Part shown: positions 34,855-43,093 of the stretch, in pieces
How the letters are laid out: every line of letters starts with the position of its first letter
How positions within the stretch are numbered: position 1 is the first letter of the stretch
IMG/VR virus record: IMGVR_UViG_3300042894_006927
Span: 1-64,000 of that record
Direction: 5' to 3' (one strand)
Length of the DNA stretch: 64,000 nt
Source of the DNA: a virus
Made by a program: the position numbers and the translations under genes
Notes under the pieces: generated by a model
What the model was told of the DNA's origin: nothing
Databases searched by the model: none
What the model saw: only the letters and a program-made list of their open reading frames with translations

Positions 34855-36965
34855 GTGCCGAATTAAACGAAAACGAGTTCGATTTATCGCAAAAAGCCGT
34901 TGGTATTTCTATCGGTGGTTCGGGTAGTGGTCAAACTCAAATCGGTGGTAGTGGTGGAAGCGGAAGCGGTGGTAGTGGTGGAAGCGGAAGCGGTGGTAGT
35001 GGTGGAAGCGGAAGCGGTGGAAATGGTGGAAGCGGAAGCGGTGGTAGTGGTGGAAGCGGAAGCGGTGGTAGTGGTGGAAGCGGAAGCGGTGGAAATGGTG
35101 GAGAAGGTGGAAGCGGTGGTAGTGGTGGAAGCGGAAGCGGTGGTAGTGGTGGAAGCGGAAGCGGTGGTAGTGGTGGAAGCGGAAGCGGAAGCGGTGGTAG
35201 TGGTGGAAGCGGAAGCGGTGGAAATGGTGGCGAAAATGGAAATGGTGGAAATGGTGGCGAAAATGCAAATGGTGGGGATGAAGAAGATGGCGAAGAAAAC
35301 CCTGCCGAAGAACAAGAGGAAGGGGATAGCGAAGATGAACAAAATTCGCAAAACGATAGCAGATTAGGGCAACGATGCGTAATAATTTATCCCAAAGAAT
35401 TTGCGGGGCGGTTGGGTAATATAAAAAGGGTTATTTTTAAGGGTAAATCCGACACGCCAATAGAACCGAGAAACATAGATGGGTACACTCTTACATATCC
35501 ATCAGAAACCGAATTTACTTTGTTTGAGGTAGAATATATCAATGAAAATGGGAAGTTAGAAGAAGGTTCTTTTATGGACATTGATGTTCTATTTGAAAAT
35601 CAAGAATTTTTTGTAGTCGTTGACGGGGGTCAAGTATTAGAAGCGGTTTGTAGCGGTTTTGTTGAATCTGATAGAAACCCATATAAATTTTTTATTAAAA
35701 CGGAAAATGGGCAAGTTTTTCCTGCGTTTAGGTGCTTTGTTCAACCCCAAGAAAAAAATGAAAACGAAAACGATGCCGAAGATGGGGAAAGCGATGAAGA
35801 TGAAGATACCCAAGATAATGAGCAAGAAAATTCTATTGTAGGAAAAGAATTTGTTTTATTACGGGATAGTTTTACACACAAATCGGGGGAAAGGGGAACT
35901 ATTCTTTCGTCATTAGGCGAGAGAATGCTTGAGGGCACGGAAGAATATGTTGTCAATGGTCATCGGATTTTTTACCCAATAGGAACATATTATAGTGCTT
36001 ATCGTGTCGCAATAGGAGATAGCAACTTTATTATCAACGACTTTGATTTTGTATTTGTAGGCGAAGAAGTAAGTTTTGTGATAAGTGATGCAAACGAATA
36101 TGGTTTACAAGAGGCAATCTATAATGGTTATAGTGTATTTGGATTTATTGAAGATTCACCACAAAATTTTTTGTTAGCATTAGATAGCGATAACCCATCG
36201 TTGATTAAAACCGATATGTGTTTTGTTTCGTTAGAAACGATTGCGATTAGAAACCAAAGGCAAGATAGCCAAGATGATGATGATGATGATGATGATGAGC
36301 AAACACCCGAAAACGAAGAAAATGTTTTTGTGGCATCCTTATTTTGGAATTATGTACTTAATGAGAGGAAATTAAGCGGGGATGTTTTTACGGCTGATAT
36401 AGACGAAAATTTTAGAGAGGTTACAAACGAGTTGTCTTTCCTTCGTAGTTTTCCCGCAAGTTTGTATGATGAATCAGTAATTTATAGCAAAGAAACGAAA
36501 GAATACGGGTATCTTACAACAAACGAATTTGATGTAAACACAATTCAAACCATTGATTATTTTGCAGTTACCAATTTCAATTTGTTTGAATCGGTTATTT
36601 ACCGAAATAATCCAAAAGAATTAAATTTTACCTATGTTGCCCTAAAGTATGTTTTGGACAATTTAAAAAGAAAAATGTTTTTTGTGCCAACATATCAAGT
36701 AAATGAGGAATCGTTCTATATTATGGTTTACGAAAAGAGTGAGGATGAAATTATTGTAGTTACCAATTACGAGAAATTTAGCGTTAGAAAAAACGGGTTG
36801 GGCGATTATTTACACTTAATTGTTCATTTAATGAATTGGGCATACCTTAATAGGTTTGAACAAAATTTGTTTTTAGATTTCAAAAAACAAACCCAAAATT
36901 TACTCAAGCCAAACATTTTTTACGCAAAAATTTTTGAAGATTATTGCAAGGCACTTACAATCTAA
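34851..36965 (+). CDS. Protein with Gly-Ser repeat linker and acidic tracts
   Basis: 704 residues. Residues about 20-145 are a Gly/Ser/Asn linker made of repeats of the unit Gly-Gly-Ser-Gly-Gly-Ser-Gly-Ser, followed by acidic sequence. Two beta-rich modules follow (QRCVIIYPKEFAGRLGN to FVQPQ; then GKEFVLLRDSF to VSLETIAIR), joined by acidic linkers that include eight aspartates in a row. The C-terminal 180 residues are globular and unrecognised. The beads-on-string layout suggests a flexible tether. No signal peptide or membrane segment. The start overlaps the upstream gene by 4 bp. Confidence 0.7.
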   Translation: MSAELNENEFDLSQKAVGISIGGSGSGQTQIGGSGGSGSGGSGGSGSGGSGGSGSGGNGGSGSGGSGGSGSGGSGGSGSGGNGGEGGSGGSGGSGSGGSGGSGSGGSGGSGSGSGGSGGSGSGGNGGENGNGGNGGENANGGDEEDGEENPAEEQEEGDSEDEQNSQNDSRLGQRCVIIYPKEFAGRLGNIKRVIFKGKSDTPIEPRNIDGYTLTYPSETEFTLFEVEYINENGKLEEGSFMDIDVLFENQEFFVVVDGGQVLEAVCSGFVESDRNPYKFFIKTENGQVFPAFRCFVQPQEKNENENDAEDGESDEDEDTQDNEQENSIVGKEFVLLRDSFTHKSGERGTILSSLGERMLEGTEEYVVNGHRIFYPIGTYYSAYRVAIGDSNFIINDFDFVFVGEEVSFVISDANEYGLQEAIYNGYSVFGFIEDSPQNFLLALDSDNPSLIKTDMCFVSLETIAIRNQRQDSQDDDDDDDDEQTPENEENVFVASLFWNYVLNERKLSGDVFTADIDENFREVTNELSFLRSFPASLYDESVIYSKETKEYGYLTTNEFDVNTIQTIDYFAVTNFNLFESVIYRNNPKELNFTYVALKYVLDNLKRKMFFVPTYQVNEESFYIMVYEKSEDEIIVVTNYEKFSVRKNGLGDYLHLIVHLMNWAYLNRFEQNLFLDFKKQTQNLLKPNIFYAKIFEDYCKALTI
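34939..35226 (+). repeat. 24-bp minisatellite coding for Gly-Ser linker
   Basis: About ten near-identical copies of a 24-base unit (codons GGT GGT AGT GGT GGA AGC GGA AGC), some with AAT for AGT and one interrupted by GAA GGT. The codon choices are mostly conserved between units, so the array has expanded recently. Because the unit is a multiple of three it can vary in copy number without frameshift. Confidence 0.9.
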
Positions 36966-36986
36966 AAAAAATCTTAATTTTACATT

Positions 36987-37409
36987 ATGTACCAATCAAA
37001 AAAATACTTTGACGAAGGTTTGAACTTCGATGATGTTTTTCCCGAAAAGCAAGAAGCGTTACGAGGTCAAAATTTTGCTTTCGATTTTCAAGAAGTTGCC
37101 GATTTTGTTAGGATAAATTCGCAGGATTTTTCACTTTCGCAGCCCGAATTGGAAGCCGTTGATAAGCAAATAAAAATGGTTGTAGATTTGTGGCGTGGTC
37201 AATCTCAACCCGCACCCGTTCCCGCACCCGCACCCGCACCTATGCCCGAACCCGAACTGCAAGAGGATGAAGAAATTACGGCAGAAGAAATTAGGGAAGA
37301 AATTATGGCACTTACCGAAGCCCTTGAGGTAATTGACGACCCCGAAGATAGGGCGTTACTTGAATCTGAAATAGATGCTTTAAACCAAGCCCTTGAATTT
37401 ATAGAGTAA
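36987..37409 (+). CDS. Small protein with Pro-Ala linker and helical hairpin
   Basis: 140 residues. An N-terminal helix-rich part, then a linker of alternating Pro and Ala (PAPVPAPAPAPMPEPE), then ITAEEIREEIMALTEALEVI and LLESEIDALNQALEFIE, a helical hairpin that recurs in the gene at 38884. Its stop overlaps a putative 28-codon frame. Function unknown; probable virion or polyvalent protein. Confidence 0.65.
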   Translation: MYQSKKYFDEGLNFDDVFPEKQEALRGQNFAFDFQEVADFVRINSQDFSLSQPELEAVDKQIKMVVDLWRGQSQPAPVPAPAPAPMPEPELQEDEEITAEEIREEIMALTEALEVIDDPEDRALLESEIDALNQALEFIE

Positions 37410-37495
37410 TGAAACTCGTTTTTAGCAAAATAAAAAGGTTGCTTTCAACAACAAAACACCACATTGAACTATCAAAATCCCTAAACAAGTTTTAA
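37409..37495 (+). CDS. Possible 28-aa peptide
   Basis: ATG overlaps the preceding stop as TAATG; the peptide is MKLVFSKIKRLLSTTKHHI followed by nine residues. It is basic and amphipathic. Only the tight overlap supports it, and the region may equally be a leader for the next gene. Confidence 0.25.
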   Translation: MKLVFSKIKRLLSTTKHHIELSKSLNKF

Positions 37496-37498
37496 GTT

Positions 37499-38881
37499 AT
37501 GACCAAGTTAGAATTACAAAACAAAATAGCCGTTTTAGAAAAAAACATTTCAAAAACGAAGAATCCTACATCGTTGGCTATATTGCAAAAAAACATTGAA
37601 GATGCACGAAAAAAACTTGCGGCACTTGAACAAGGCACTCCCGCACCCGCCCCAAATGGCGGTTCTTCTGAATTGGAAAAACTTTATGCTCAAAGGGAAA
37701 CATTAAAAAAGGGTTTAAGTAGTTCCAATCCCGTTGTTCAGAAATCAGCAAAAGCGGCACTTCCAAAAGTTGAAGCCCGTATTGCTGAATTAGAAGGGGC
37801 ATCACCCGCCCCCGCACCTGCGAAGCGTATGCCAAAATCAAAGGCAGAAAAACCCGCTAAAACAACCGCAAAAAGAGGTCGCAAACCAAAGGCAGAAACC
37901 CCCGCAGAGGAAAAACCTAAAATCAAGCGTGGTCGTAAGCCAAAAGCCGAAACCCCCGCAGAGGAAAAGCCAAAAGTCAAGCGTGGTCGTAAGCCAAAAG
38001 CCGAAGCCCCCGCAGAAATACCCGTAGCAGCCGTAAGGCGTGGTCGTAAGCCAAAAGCACCTACCGAAACCCCCGCAAAAGCCCCCGCAAAGCGTGGTCG
38101 CCCCGCCCTTCCAAAAGGTGCAAAAAGCCAAGAAGTTTCAATAGATTCTCTAACTAAATTGGCAAATGCGTTAGTTGAATTTTGCATTGAAAACGGCATA
38201 TCAAACCCAAGCGTTTCTGATTTGCAAGGAATCCTTAACCTTCTTGACAAAGGAAAGGCATTAAAATTTGCCAAAGGCGGTAAAATTTCCAAAAGCGGCA
38301 GTTATCTCTCTAAATGGCAAATCAAAGAAATTCTTACCGATGGCGGTATGAAAATAGGCTCTGATGAATTACTTTCGGGAGTTTGGTTAAAAAAAAAAGA
38401 TAGTGGTGTAGCCCAAATGCGAATGGGCGGTGAAGTTGGGTACTTCGTTATTGATGATGATATTCTTGATAGCGGAAAGTCCGTAATGCTCGGCAATCGT
38501 AGAATTTCTGCAAAAAACAAAAAATTTCAAGGCGTTTTTGAAGGAAAAATGGTCGGTGGCGTAATGAAAGTTTACGACTACGATGATGAAATGTGGAAAG
38601 TAGTTAATCCCGATGAATGGCAACAAGCGTATGCCGAAGGTGGCGAGGTTGGAAGATTTCATAGGGGAAGGTCGGTTATGGTTGCAGAAGAAAATGACAA
38701 CGAAAACTACGACAATTTTAGAGGTAAAGAGTTGGTAATAACCGAAAAATTTACAAACTCTAAAGAAAACCCATATTTTGATGAAGGGCTTTCGGGTATG
38801 GCACTATATCATTTAATGGAGAGAGAAACGGGGAAAAAAATTCCTTTTGCCCTTTATGATTATGAATTGGAAGCATACTAA
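37499..38881 (+). CDS. AT-hook protein with phage modular domains
   Basis: 460 residues. An N-terminal helical part (KLELQNKIAVLEKNISKTK, LEKLYAQRETLKKGL) leads to residues 125-205 with five AT-hook-type cores (RGRKPK four times, then RGRPA) joined by Ala/Pro/Glu linkers, which should bind the minor groove of A+T-rich DNA. Gly-Gly linkers at about 261, 310 and 382 divide the C-terminal half: a domain with YLSKWQIKEILTDGG, a beta domain, and a domain with EENDNENYDNFRGKELVIT and KIPFALYDYELEAY that is common in Bacteroidetes phages. It may condense or tether viral DNA. Confidence 0.75.
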   Translation: MTKLELQNKIAVLEKNISKTKNPTSLAILQKNIEDARKKLAALEQGTPAPAPNGGSSELEKLYAQRETLKKGLSSSNPVVQKSAKAALPKVEARIAELEGASPAPAPAKRMPKSKAEKPAKTTAKRGRKPKAETPAEEKPKIKRGRKPKAETPAEEKPKVKRGRKPKAEAPAEIPVAAVRRGRKPKAPTETPAKAPAKRGRPALPKGAKSQEVSIDSLTKLANALVEFCIENGISNPSVSDLQGILNLLDKGKALKFAKGGKISKSGSYLSKWQIKEILTDGGMKIGSDELLSGVWLKKKDSGVAQMRMGGEVGYFVIDDDILDSGKSVMLGNRRISAKNKKFQGVFEGKMVGGVMKVYDYDDEMWKVVNPDEWQQAYAEGGEVGRFHRGRSVMVAEENDNENYDNFRGKELVITEKFTNSKENPYFDEGLSGMALYHLMERETGKKIPFALYDYELEAY

Positions 38882-38883
38882 TT

Positions 38884-41316
38884 ATGCAACACCAAGATTC
38901 ATACATTGTCGTAAAGGAATTTACTGACAACGGAAAAAAAACGAGAGAGGTTATTGCAACGGGAGTAACCAAGCAAGGCTTTATTGATGCCTACACCGAA
39001 AAAGGTTGTGTAATGAGAGGGGGCGAAAACCCCCATTTTGAGGACATTTATTCGGGTATAATTTACAAGTTGGAAAAAGAATTTGAGCAAGGCGGTCAAA
39101 TTGATAGGGAAAGGGATATTCAGATTGCCAAAACAATTTTGATGCAAATGGGTGGCTCAAACCGACTGCAAATGTTTACGGGGGCATACAATTTTGTGGC
39201 AGTACCCTATGGGGTTTCATTTCGGATTAAAAACCGAAGCGTAAACTATGTGAAAATTGTGCTGAACGCAATGGACACTTACGATATTGAATTTGGGCGA
39301 ATTAGTGGGGTAAACTACAAGATTGTAAAAGAATTAAGCGGAATCTACAACGACCAATTAGTTGAAATTTTTACCCGTTATACGGGAATGGTTTTGCGTT
39401 TAAGAAAAGGCGGTGCAATTCAAGGGGAAGAAAATGCCGAAATGGTTATGAATCAAAACCTACAAATTCGCCACCACACCGAAGAATTAGAAGAAATCCT
39501 AAAATCGGGAAAGGAAGTTCCTGCTTGGGTTGTTTCAAAAGTTAGCAGGGCGGCAGATAGTATGTCAGATGCCACACACTACCTTGAAGGAACACCCGAT
39601 AAAATGGAAAGGGGTGGGAATACAAGAATTGTAGATATTTCAAAACTGAAAACTTATGTTTTGACTTATATTCCCGTTTTTGACATTAAACGGGCAATGC
39701 AAATAAAGCAAAAAGCGGTTTACGCAGAAAGCGAGGAAGATGCCATTGCCCAACTTCCAAGAACGGCAAAAGTAATTTCAATAAAAGTTACTTCGGGCGG
39801 TGGTCGTGGCATACCCCAACGACAAAGGGGGCGTGGAGAATCACAATCTCAAAAAATTCGGAAAGAAATAAAAGCGTTAAAGGAAACATTGCCCTTTTTG
39901 GAGGGTAAAGACAAAAAACAAATTGAAGATGAAATCAAAAACCTAAATGATACATTGGATGAGATGGATACATTGGATGAAATGAGGGCGGAAGGACAAT
40001 ATGCCGAAGGCGGAGGGGTTAATAAAATGGCAATGGGCGGTGAGGTTTCCAAACAATATGAAGACATACCTAATACAACATACCAACTAAAGATTAAAGT
40101 TTATTATGACAAGGGGGGTATGAACTATTATTCGGGGGGGACAAACAAAAGAGGTTATTACCTTTCAGTTACACCCGTTCAAATTGAAAGGCAAGGAAAT
40201 AATGTGATGATTGAATCATATACGGCATTTTCGGGCATAAAAAAGTTAATTTTAGAAGTAGAAAGACAAAGCCCAAAATCGGCTGAAAAAGCAAAAGAAC
40301 TTGCCGAATCTTCAATTTCCGAATTAAAGCAGTATGTTTTAAATCAAATGATTGAAAGAGGCGAAATACCACAAGCCCTTCCTATGCCCGAACCCGAACC
40401 AATGCCCGATGAAGATGAAATAAACCCCGAAGAAATTAGGGCTGAAATCGTAGCGTTAGAGCAAGTTTTAGAAGTGTTGGAAGGAGAGGATAGGCAATCA
40501 ATCCAAGAGGAAATCGAAATACTAAAACTTGCATTGGAAGGAATGGGCAATTATGCCAAAGATGGGGATAGCATAAAAAATTGGTACACAAGCACATACC
40601 CTTCCGATGATTTGGGCGAAGAATTAAACCCCGATGCTAAATTTAGTGGATTAGAAGAAAATTTGGCAGACATTTACACTTATTTGGGTGTTGCCGATTC
40701 GGTTGTTCGTGAAAGAGTTTTTGAAAGATATTCTGAAATTTTTAATAAGCCATACGAATATATTTACGACAAGTGGGTTAAATCGGAGAAATTTGCCAAA
40801 GGTGGCGGGATTGGTGAATTGCCCCCAAAAGGAGAATTAACCAATAAAGATAATTTTCTGCTCAAATATGAAAAAAAGGGTGGCGACTACGAATTTTACA
40901 TTTACAAACCCGAAACAAAAAAAGTTAGTGGATATAATCAAGTAAAGCATATTTGCGTAAATTCAGATTGCCCACACAAAATGACTTATGAGCAATTTTT
41001 AAATTACTTGTATGCAGAATTGTATTTAGATAATATGAAATATGCCAATGGCGGTGAAATTTTTGTATGCCCCGTTGGAACTGAAATCCAAACTTTGATT
41101 TTTGACAAATCAATGTTTAACCTTCGGGAAGCAAAAGCGTGGGCAAAGAAAAACAATTTTGAAAACGCTTATGTTGATGGCAAATTAAACACTTTGCGAA
41201 TACGACAAAAAGACCCCGCTATGTTTACCGAAGATGGATTTAGAACAATTCAATTAAGGCAAGGCGTTCAAGCAGTAATTGGTTGCCCGAAGCGTAAAAT
41301 CAGCAGAAAAAAATGA
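38884..41316 (+). CDS. Modular protein with seven Gly-Gly linkers
   Basis: 810 residues. Modules are separated by FEQGGQI (about 72), RKGGAI (177), ERGGNT (244), AEGGGV (375), AMGGEV (383), AKGGGI (640) and ANGGEI (721). Module three holds QIRHHTEELEEILKSG, VPAWVVSKVSRAADSMSD and ATHYLEG, which I know from virion-associated proteins of many large phages and algal viruses. Helical hairpins (KIRKEIKALKETLPFLEG; EEIRAEIVALEQVLEVLEG) resemble the one at 36987. KPYEYIYDKWVKSEKFAKGG is a further phage module. No catalytic motif was seen. Probably a virion or injected protein. Confidence 0.7.
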   Translation: MQHQDSYIVVKEFTDNGKKTREVIATGVTKQGFIDAYTEKGCVMRGGENPHFEDIYSGIIYKLEKEFEQGGQIDRERDIQIAKTILMQMGGSNRLQMFTGAYNFVAVPYGVSFRIKNRSVNYVKIVLNAMDTYDIEFGRISGVNYKIVKELSGIYNDQLVEIFTRYTGMVLRLRKGGAIQGEENAEMVMNQNLQIRHHTEELEEILKSGKEVPAWVVSKVSRAADSMSDATHYLEGTPDKMERGGNTRIVDISKLKTYVLTYIPVFDIKRAMQIKQKAVYAESEEDAIAQLPRTAKVISIKVTSGGGRGIPQRQRGRGESQSQKIRKEIKALKETLPFLEGKDKKQIEDEIKNLNDTLDEMDTLDEMRAEGQYAEGGGVNKMAMGGEVSKQYEDIPNTTYQLKIKVYYDKGGMNYYSGGTNKRGYYLSVTPVQIERQGNNVMIESYTAFSGIKKLILEVERQSPKSAEKAKELAESSISELKQYVLNQMIERGEIPQALPMPEPEPMPDEDEINPEEIRAEIVALEQVLEVLEGEDRQSIQEEIEILKLALEGMGNYAKDGDSIKNWYTSTYPSDDLGEELNPDAKFSGLEENLADIYTYLGVADSVVRERVFERYSEIFNKPYEYIYDKWVKSEKFAKGGGIGELPPKGELTNKDNFLLKYEKKGGDYEFYIYKPETKKVSGYNQVKHICVNSDCPHKMTYEQFLNYLYAELYLDNMKYANGGEIFVCPVGTEIQTLIFDKSMFNLREAKAWAKKNNFENAYVDGKLNTLRIRQKDPAMFTEDGFRTIQLRQGVQAVIGCPKRKISRKK

Positions 41317-41936
41317 AAAAAGAAAAATTCGCTGCGATTGCACTTGCCCTTACCGCAGGAGTTTTTTTGTTGGGAACAACGATTGGTTTTTTAATTCCAC
41401 AATTAAGGCGAAAGGTTGAAAAAAAATCATTGAAAAAACTTCTATTTGTAGGCGATAGTCAAACCAAGCCAAGTTACTCGTATGCCAACAAATTGTCTGC
41501 AAAATTGGGTTCGATGTTTTCTAAAATAGCGGAAAACGGGAAGCAAACCGAGTGGATGAAAAACCAAATTTTAAACACCGATATTTCGCCCTATGATGCT
41601 ATTTTTGTTTTTGGTGGTGGTAACGATATTTCAGCGAATAGGGTTGGTAAGGCACAACAAAACCTTAATGCCATTTACTCGTATGTCAAAAATAACGACA
41701 AGATTTTGGTTGCGGTTTCCCCACCATCAAAAGCCCTTTCAACGATTCACAATGAAATCCAAAAAAACCAAAATTTAGAATTGCGGGATTTTGTTTTAAA
41801 CCATCCCCTGCCCGATTTGAAAATTGATGCCACCGAAATCACAAACAAATCTTTTTTTAGTTCCGATAACATTCACCTAAATCCCGCAGGGCAGAATCAC
41901 CTTTCAAACATTATTTATTCACGATTAAAGGGTTGA
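41313..41936 (+). CDS. Membrane-anchored SGNH/GDSL hydrolase
   Basis: 207 residues. A membrane segment at residues 7-28 (IALALTAGVFLLGTTIGFL) precedes the SGNH domain: LLFVGDSQTKPSY supplies the nucleophile Ser, FVFGGGNDIS the Gly and Asn of blocks II-III, and DNIHLNPAGQNHLS the Asp-x-x-His. Such hydrolases remove acetyl or acyl groups, often from peptidoglycan or polysaccharide. With the transglycosylase next door (2-base gap) it may help the virus pass the cell wall. Confidence 0.85.
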   Translation: MKKEKFAAIALALTAGVFLLGTTIGFLIPQLRRKVEKKSLKKLLFVGDSQTKPSYSYANKLSAKLGSMFSKIAENGKQTEWMKNQILNTDISPYDAIFVFGGGNDISANRVGKAQQNLNAIYSYVKNNDKILVAVSPPSKALSTIHNEIQKNQNLELRDFVLNHPLPDLKIDATEITNKSFFSSDNIHLNPAGQNHLSNIIYSRLKG

Positions 41937-41938
41937 TT

Positions 41939-42652
41939 ATGTCAGCAATAACGGATTTTTTTGATGTTATTTTAAGGGGCGAAAGCAGAACCTATGACGA
42001 CCATAATTGGTATGTTTCGGGTGGAAGATTAAGGGGCTACATAAAAGGCAGAAACACAAACCCGTACCCTTTACTGAAAAAGGATTTGAGTAAATACTCA
42101 TTCGGAGAAATTAAAGCGTTCCAATCAAGGGATAGGGATGCCAATGGTCAATTATGGGCAACGGGCAGATACCAAATTATTCCTTCAACATTGCGGGGGG
42201 TTCAAAAACAAGTTGGATTGCCCGATTCAGCAATTTACAATTTAGAAAATCAAGATAAATTAGGGTTTGCTTTATTGGTTGAAAGGAGAAACACACGAAA
42301 TTACCTTTATGGGAAAGTTGCCGATACGCTTGAAAACCGACAATTAGCGGCACTTGATGTTGCAAAAGTTTGGTCAAGCGTGGGAGTTCCTTACCGAGTT
42401 TTTGGTGGAAGGGGAAGGTATGTTGAAAAAGATGAATCTTACTACAAAGGCGGTGGCGACAAGGCGAGTGTTCCAAGTATAAATGCCCAACAAGCATTAC
42501 AAAAACTGCGAAATTCATTACTAAACAATCAAGTTCCCCAAGCACCGAAAATAAAGCGAGATTTTACTTGGGCTTATTACATTTCGGGTGGGTTGCTTTT
42601 AAGTTCAGCAATAGCATTTTATTTTATCGCTAAACGCAGGAAAAATAAATGA
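41939..42652 (+). CDS. Lytic transglycosylase/lysozyme-like protein with C-terminal membrane anchor
   Basis: 237 residues from MSAITDFFDVILRGESRTYD; the ATG is two bases past the previous stop. LRGESRTYDDHNWY carries a candidate catalytic Glu, and ATGRYQIIPSTLRGVQK is the Gly-Arg-Tyr-Gln motif of phage transglycosylases. NRQLAALDVAKVWSSVG and VEKDESYYKGGGD follow. A membrane segment at about 211-231 ends in RRKNK. PRD1 P7 is a comparable virion-membrane transglycosylase. A linker from about 180 separates the catalytic domain from the membrane. Confidence 0.75.
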   Translation: MSAITDFFDVILRGESRTYDDHNWYVSGGRLRGYIKGRNTNPYPLLKKDLSKYSFGEIKAFQSRDRDANGQLWATGRYQIIPSTLRGVQKQVGLPDSAIYNLENQDKLGFALLVERRNTRNYLYGKVADTLENRQLAALDVAKVWSSVGVPYRVFGGRGRYVEKDESYYKGGGDKASVPSINAQQALQKLRNSLLNNQVPQAPKIKRDFTWAYYISGGLLLSSAIAFYFIAKRRKNK

Positions 42653-42672
42653 TTTTTAATTGCTTTTTTATT

Positions 42673-42680
42673 TATATTTG
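42673..42680 (+). promoter_or_regulatory. Candidate -7 element TATATTTG
   Basis: TATATTTG lies 23 bases before the ATG at 42704 in the only gap (51 bases) between the cell-wall enzymes and the capsid region. No TTG is at the usual distance upstream, so it is a weaker call than the other promoters. Confidence 0.45.
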
Positions 42681-42703
42681 CAATACAAATAAATTTTAAT
42701 GTT

Positions 42704-43093
42704 ATGGCAAAACTACCTCACATTTACTTTCTTGAGCAACTTGATTTGACCGAACAAGACATTCTTTCGGAGTTCAAAAATTATCGTTTAGAAAACGCAA
42801 AAGCCAAAAAGTTTGTAGAATCAAAAGATTTGACAAACGCTTTAAGTGTTTCAAACCGAATTATTGAAAAGGTTATTCCAATGCTTGACGAAGAAGATTT
42901 TTCTGATGAAGAAATTGAAAAAGCCAAGCAAGATGCCCTTTCGCAATTTTCAACAAAACAAAGTTCAAATGGCGAAGCCAATGATAACTCCGAAAATTCT
43001 GATTCAAAAAATGATTTAGGAATTTTGGGTTGGGTTTTGGGCGGTGCTGCCCTACTTGGCGGTGCTTTTTTCTTATTCAAGCGTAAAAAATAA
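42704..43093 (+). CDS. Small membrane protein, single C-terminal anchor
   Basis: 129 residues. A helical charged N-terminal part (SNRIIEKVIPMLDEEDFSDE), a Ser/Asn-rich linker, then a membrane segment about 105-125 (LGWVLGGAALLGGAFFLF) with a basic tail KRKK. Its stop overlaps the next start by one base. Candidate minor virion membrane protein at the head of the capsid cluster. Confidence 0.7.
   Translation: MAKLPHIYFLEQLDLTEQDILSEFKNYRLENAKAKKFVESKDLTNALSVSNRIIEKVIPMLDEEDFSDEEIEKAKQDALSQFSTKQSSNGEANDNSENSDSKNDLGILGWVLGGAALLGGAFFLFKRKK

Noticed and set aside
34884-35367. Long alternative-frame ORFs (both strands) across the Gly-Ser repeat
   Set aside because: They exist only because the 24-bp repeat has no stop codons in any frame; their products are pure low-complexity (Val/Glu/Ala, Thr/Ala, His/Arg) and stop where the repeat ends.
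37738-38292. Minus-strand ORF of 184 codons opposite the AT-hook region
   Set aside because: It mirrors the repeat codons of the AT-hook protein and has no domain, no coupling with other genes and no promoter.
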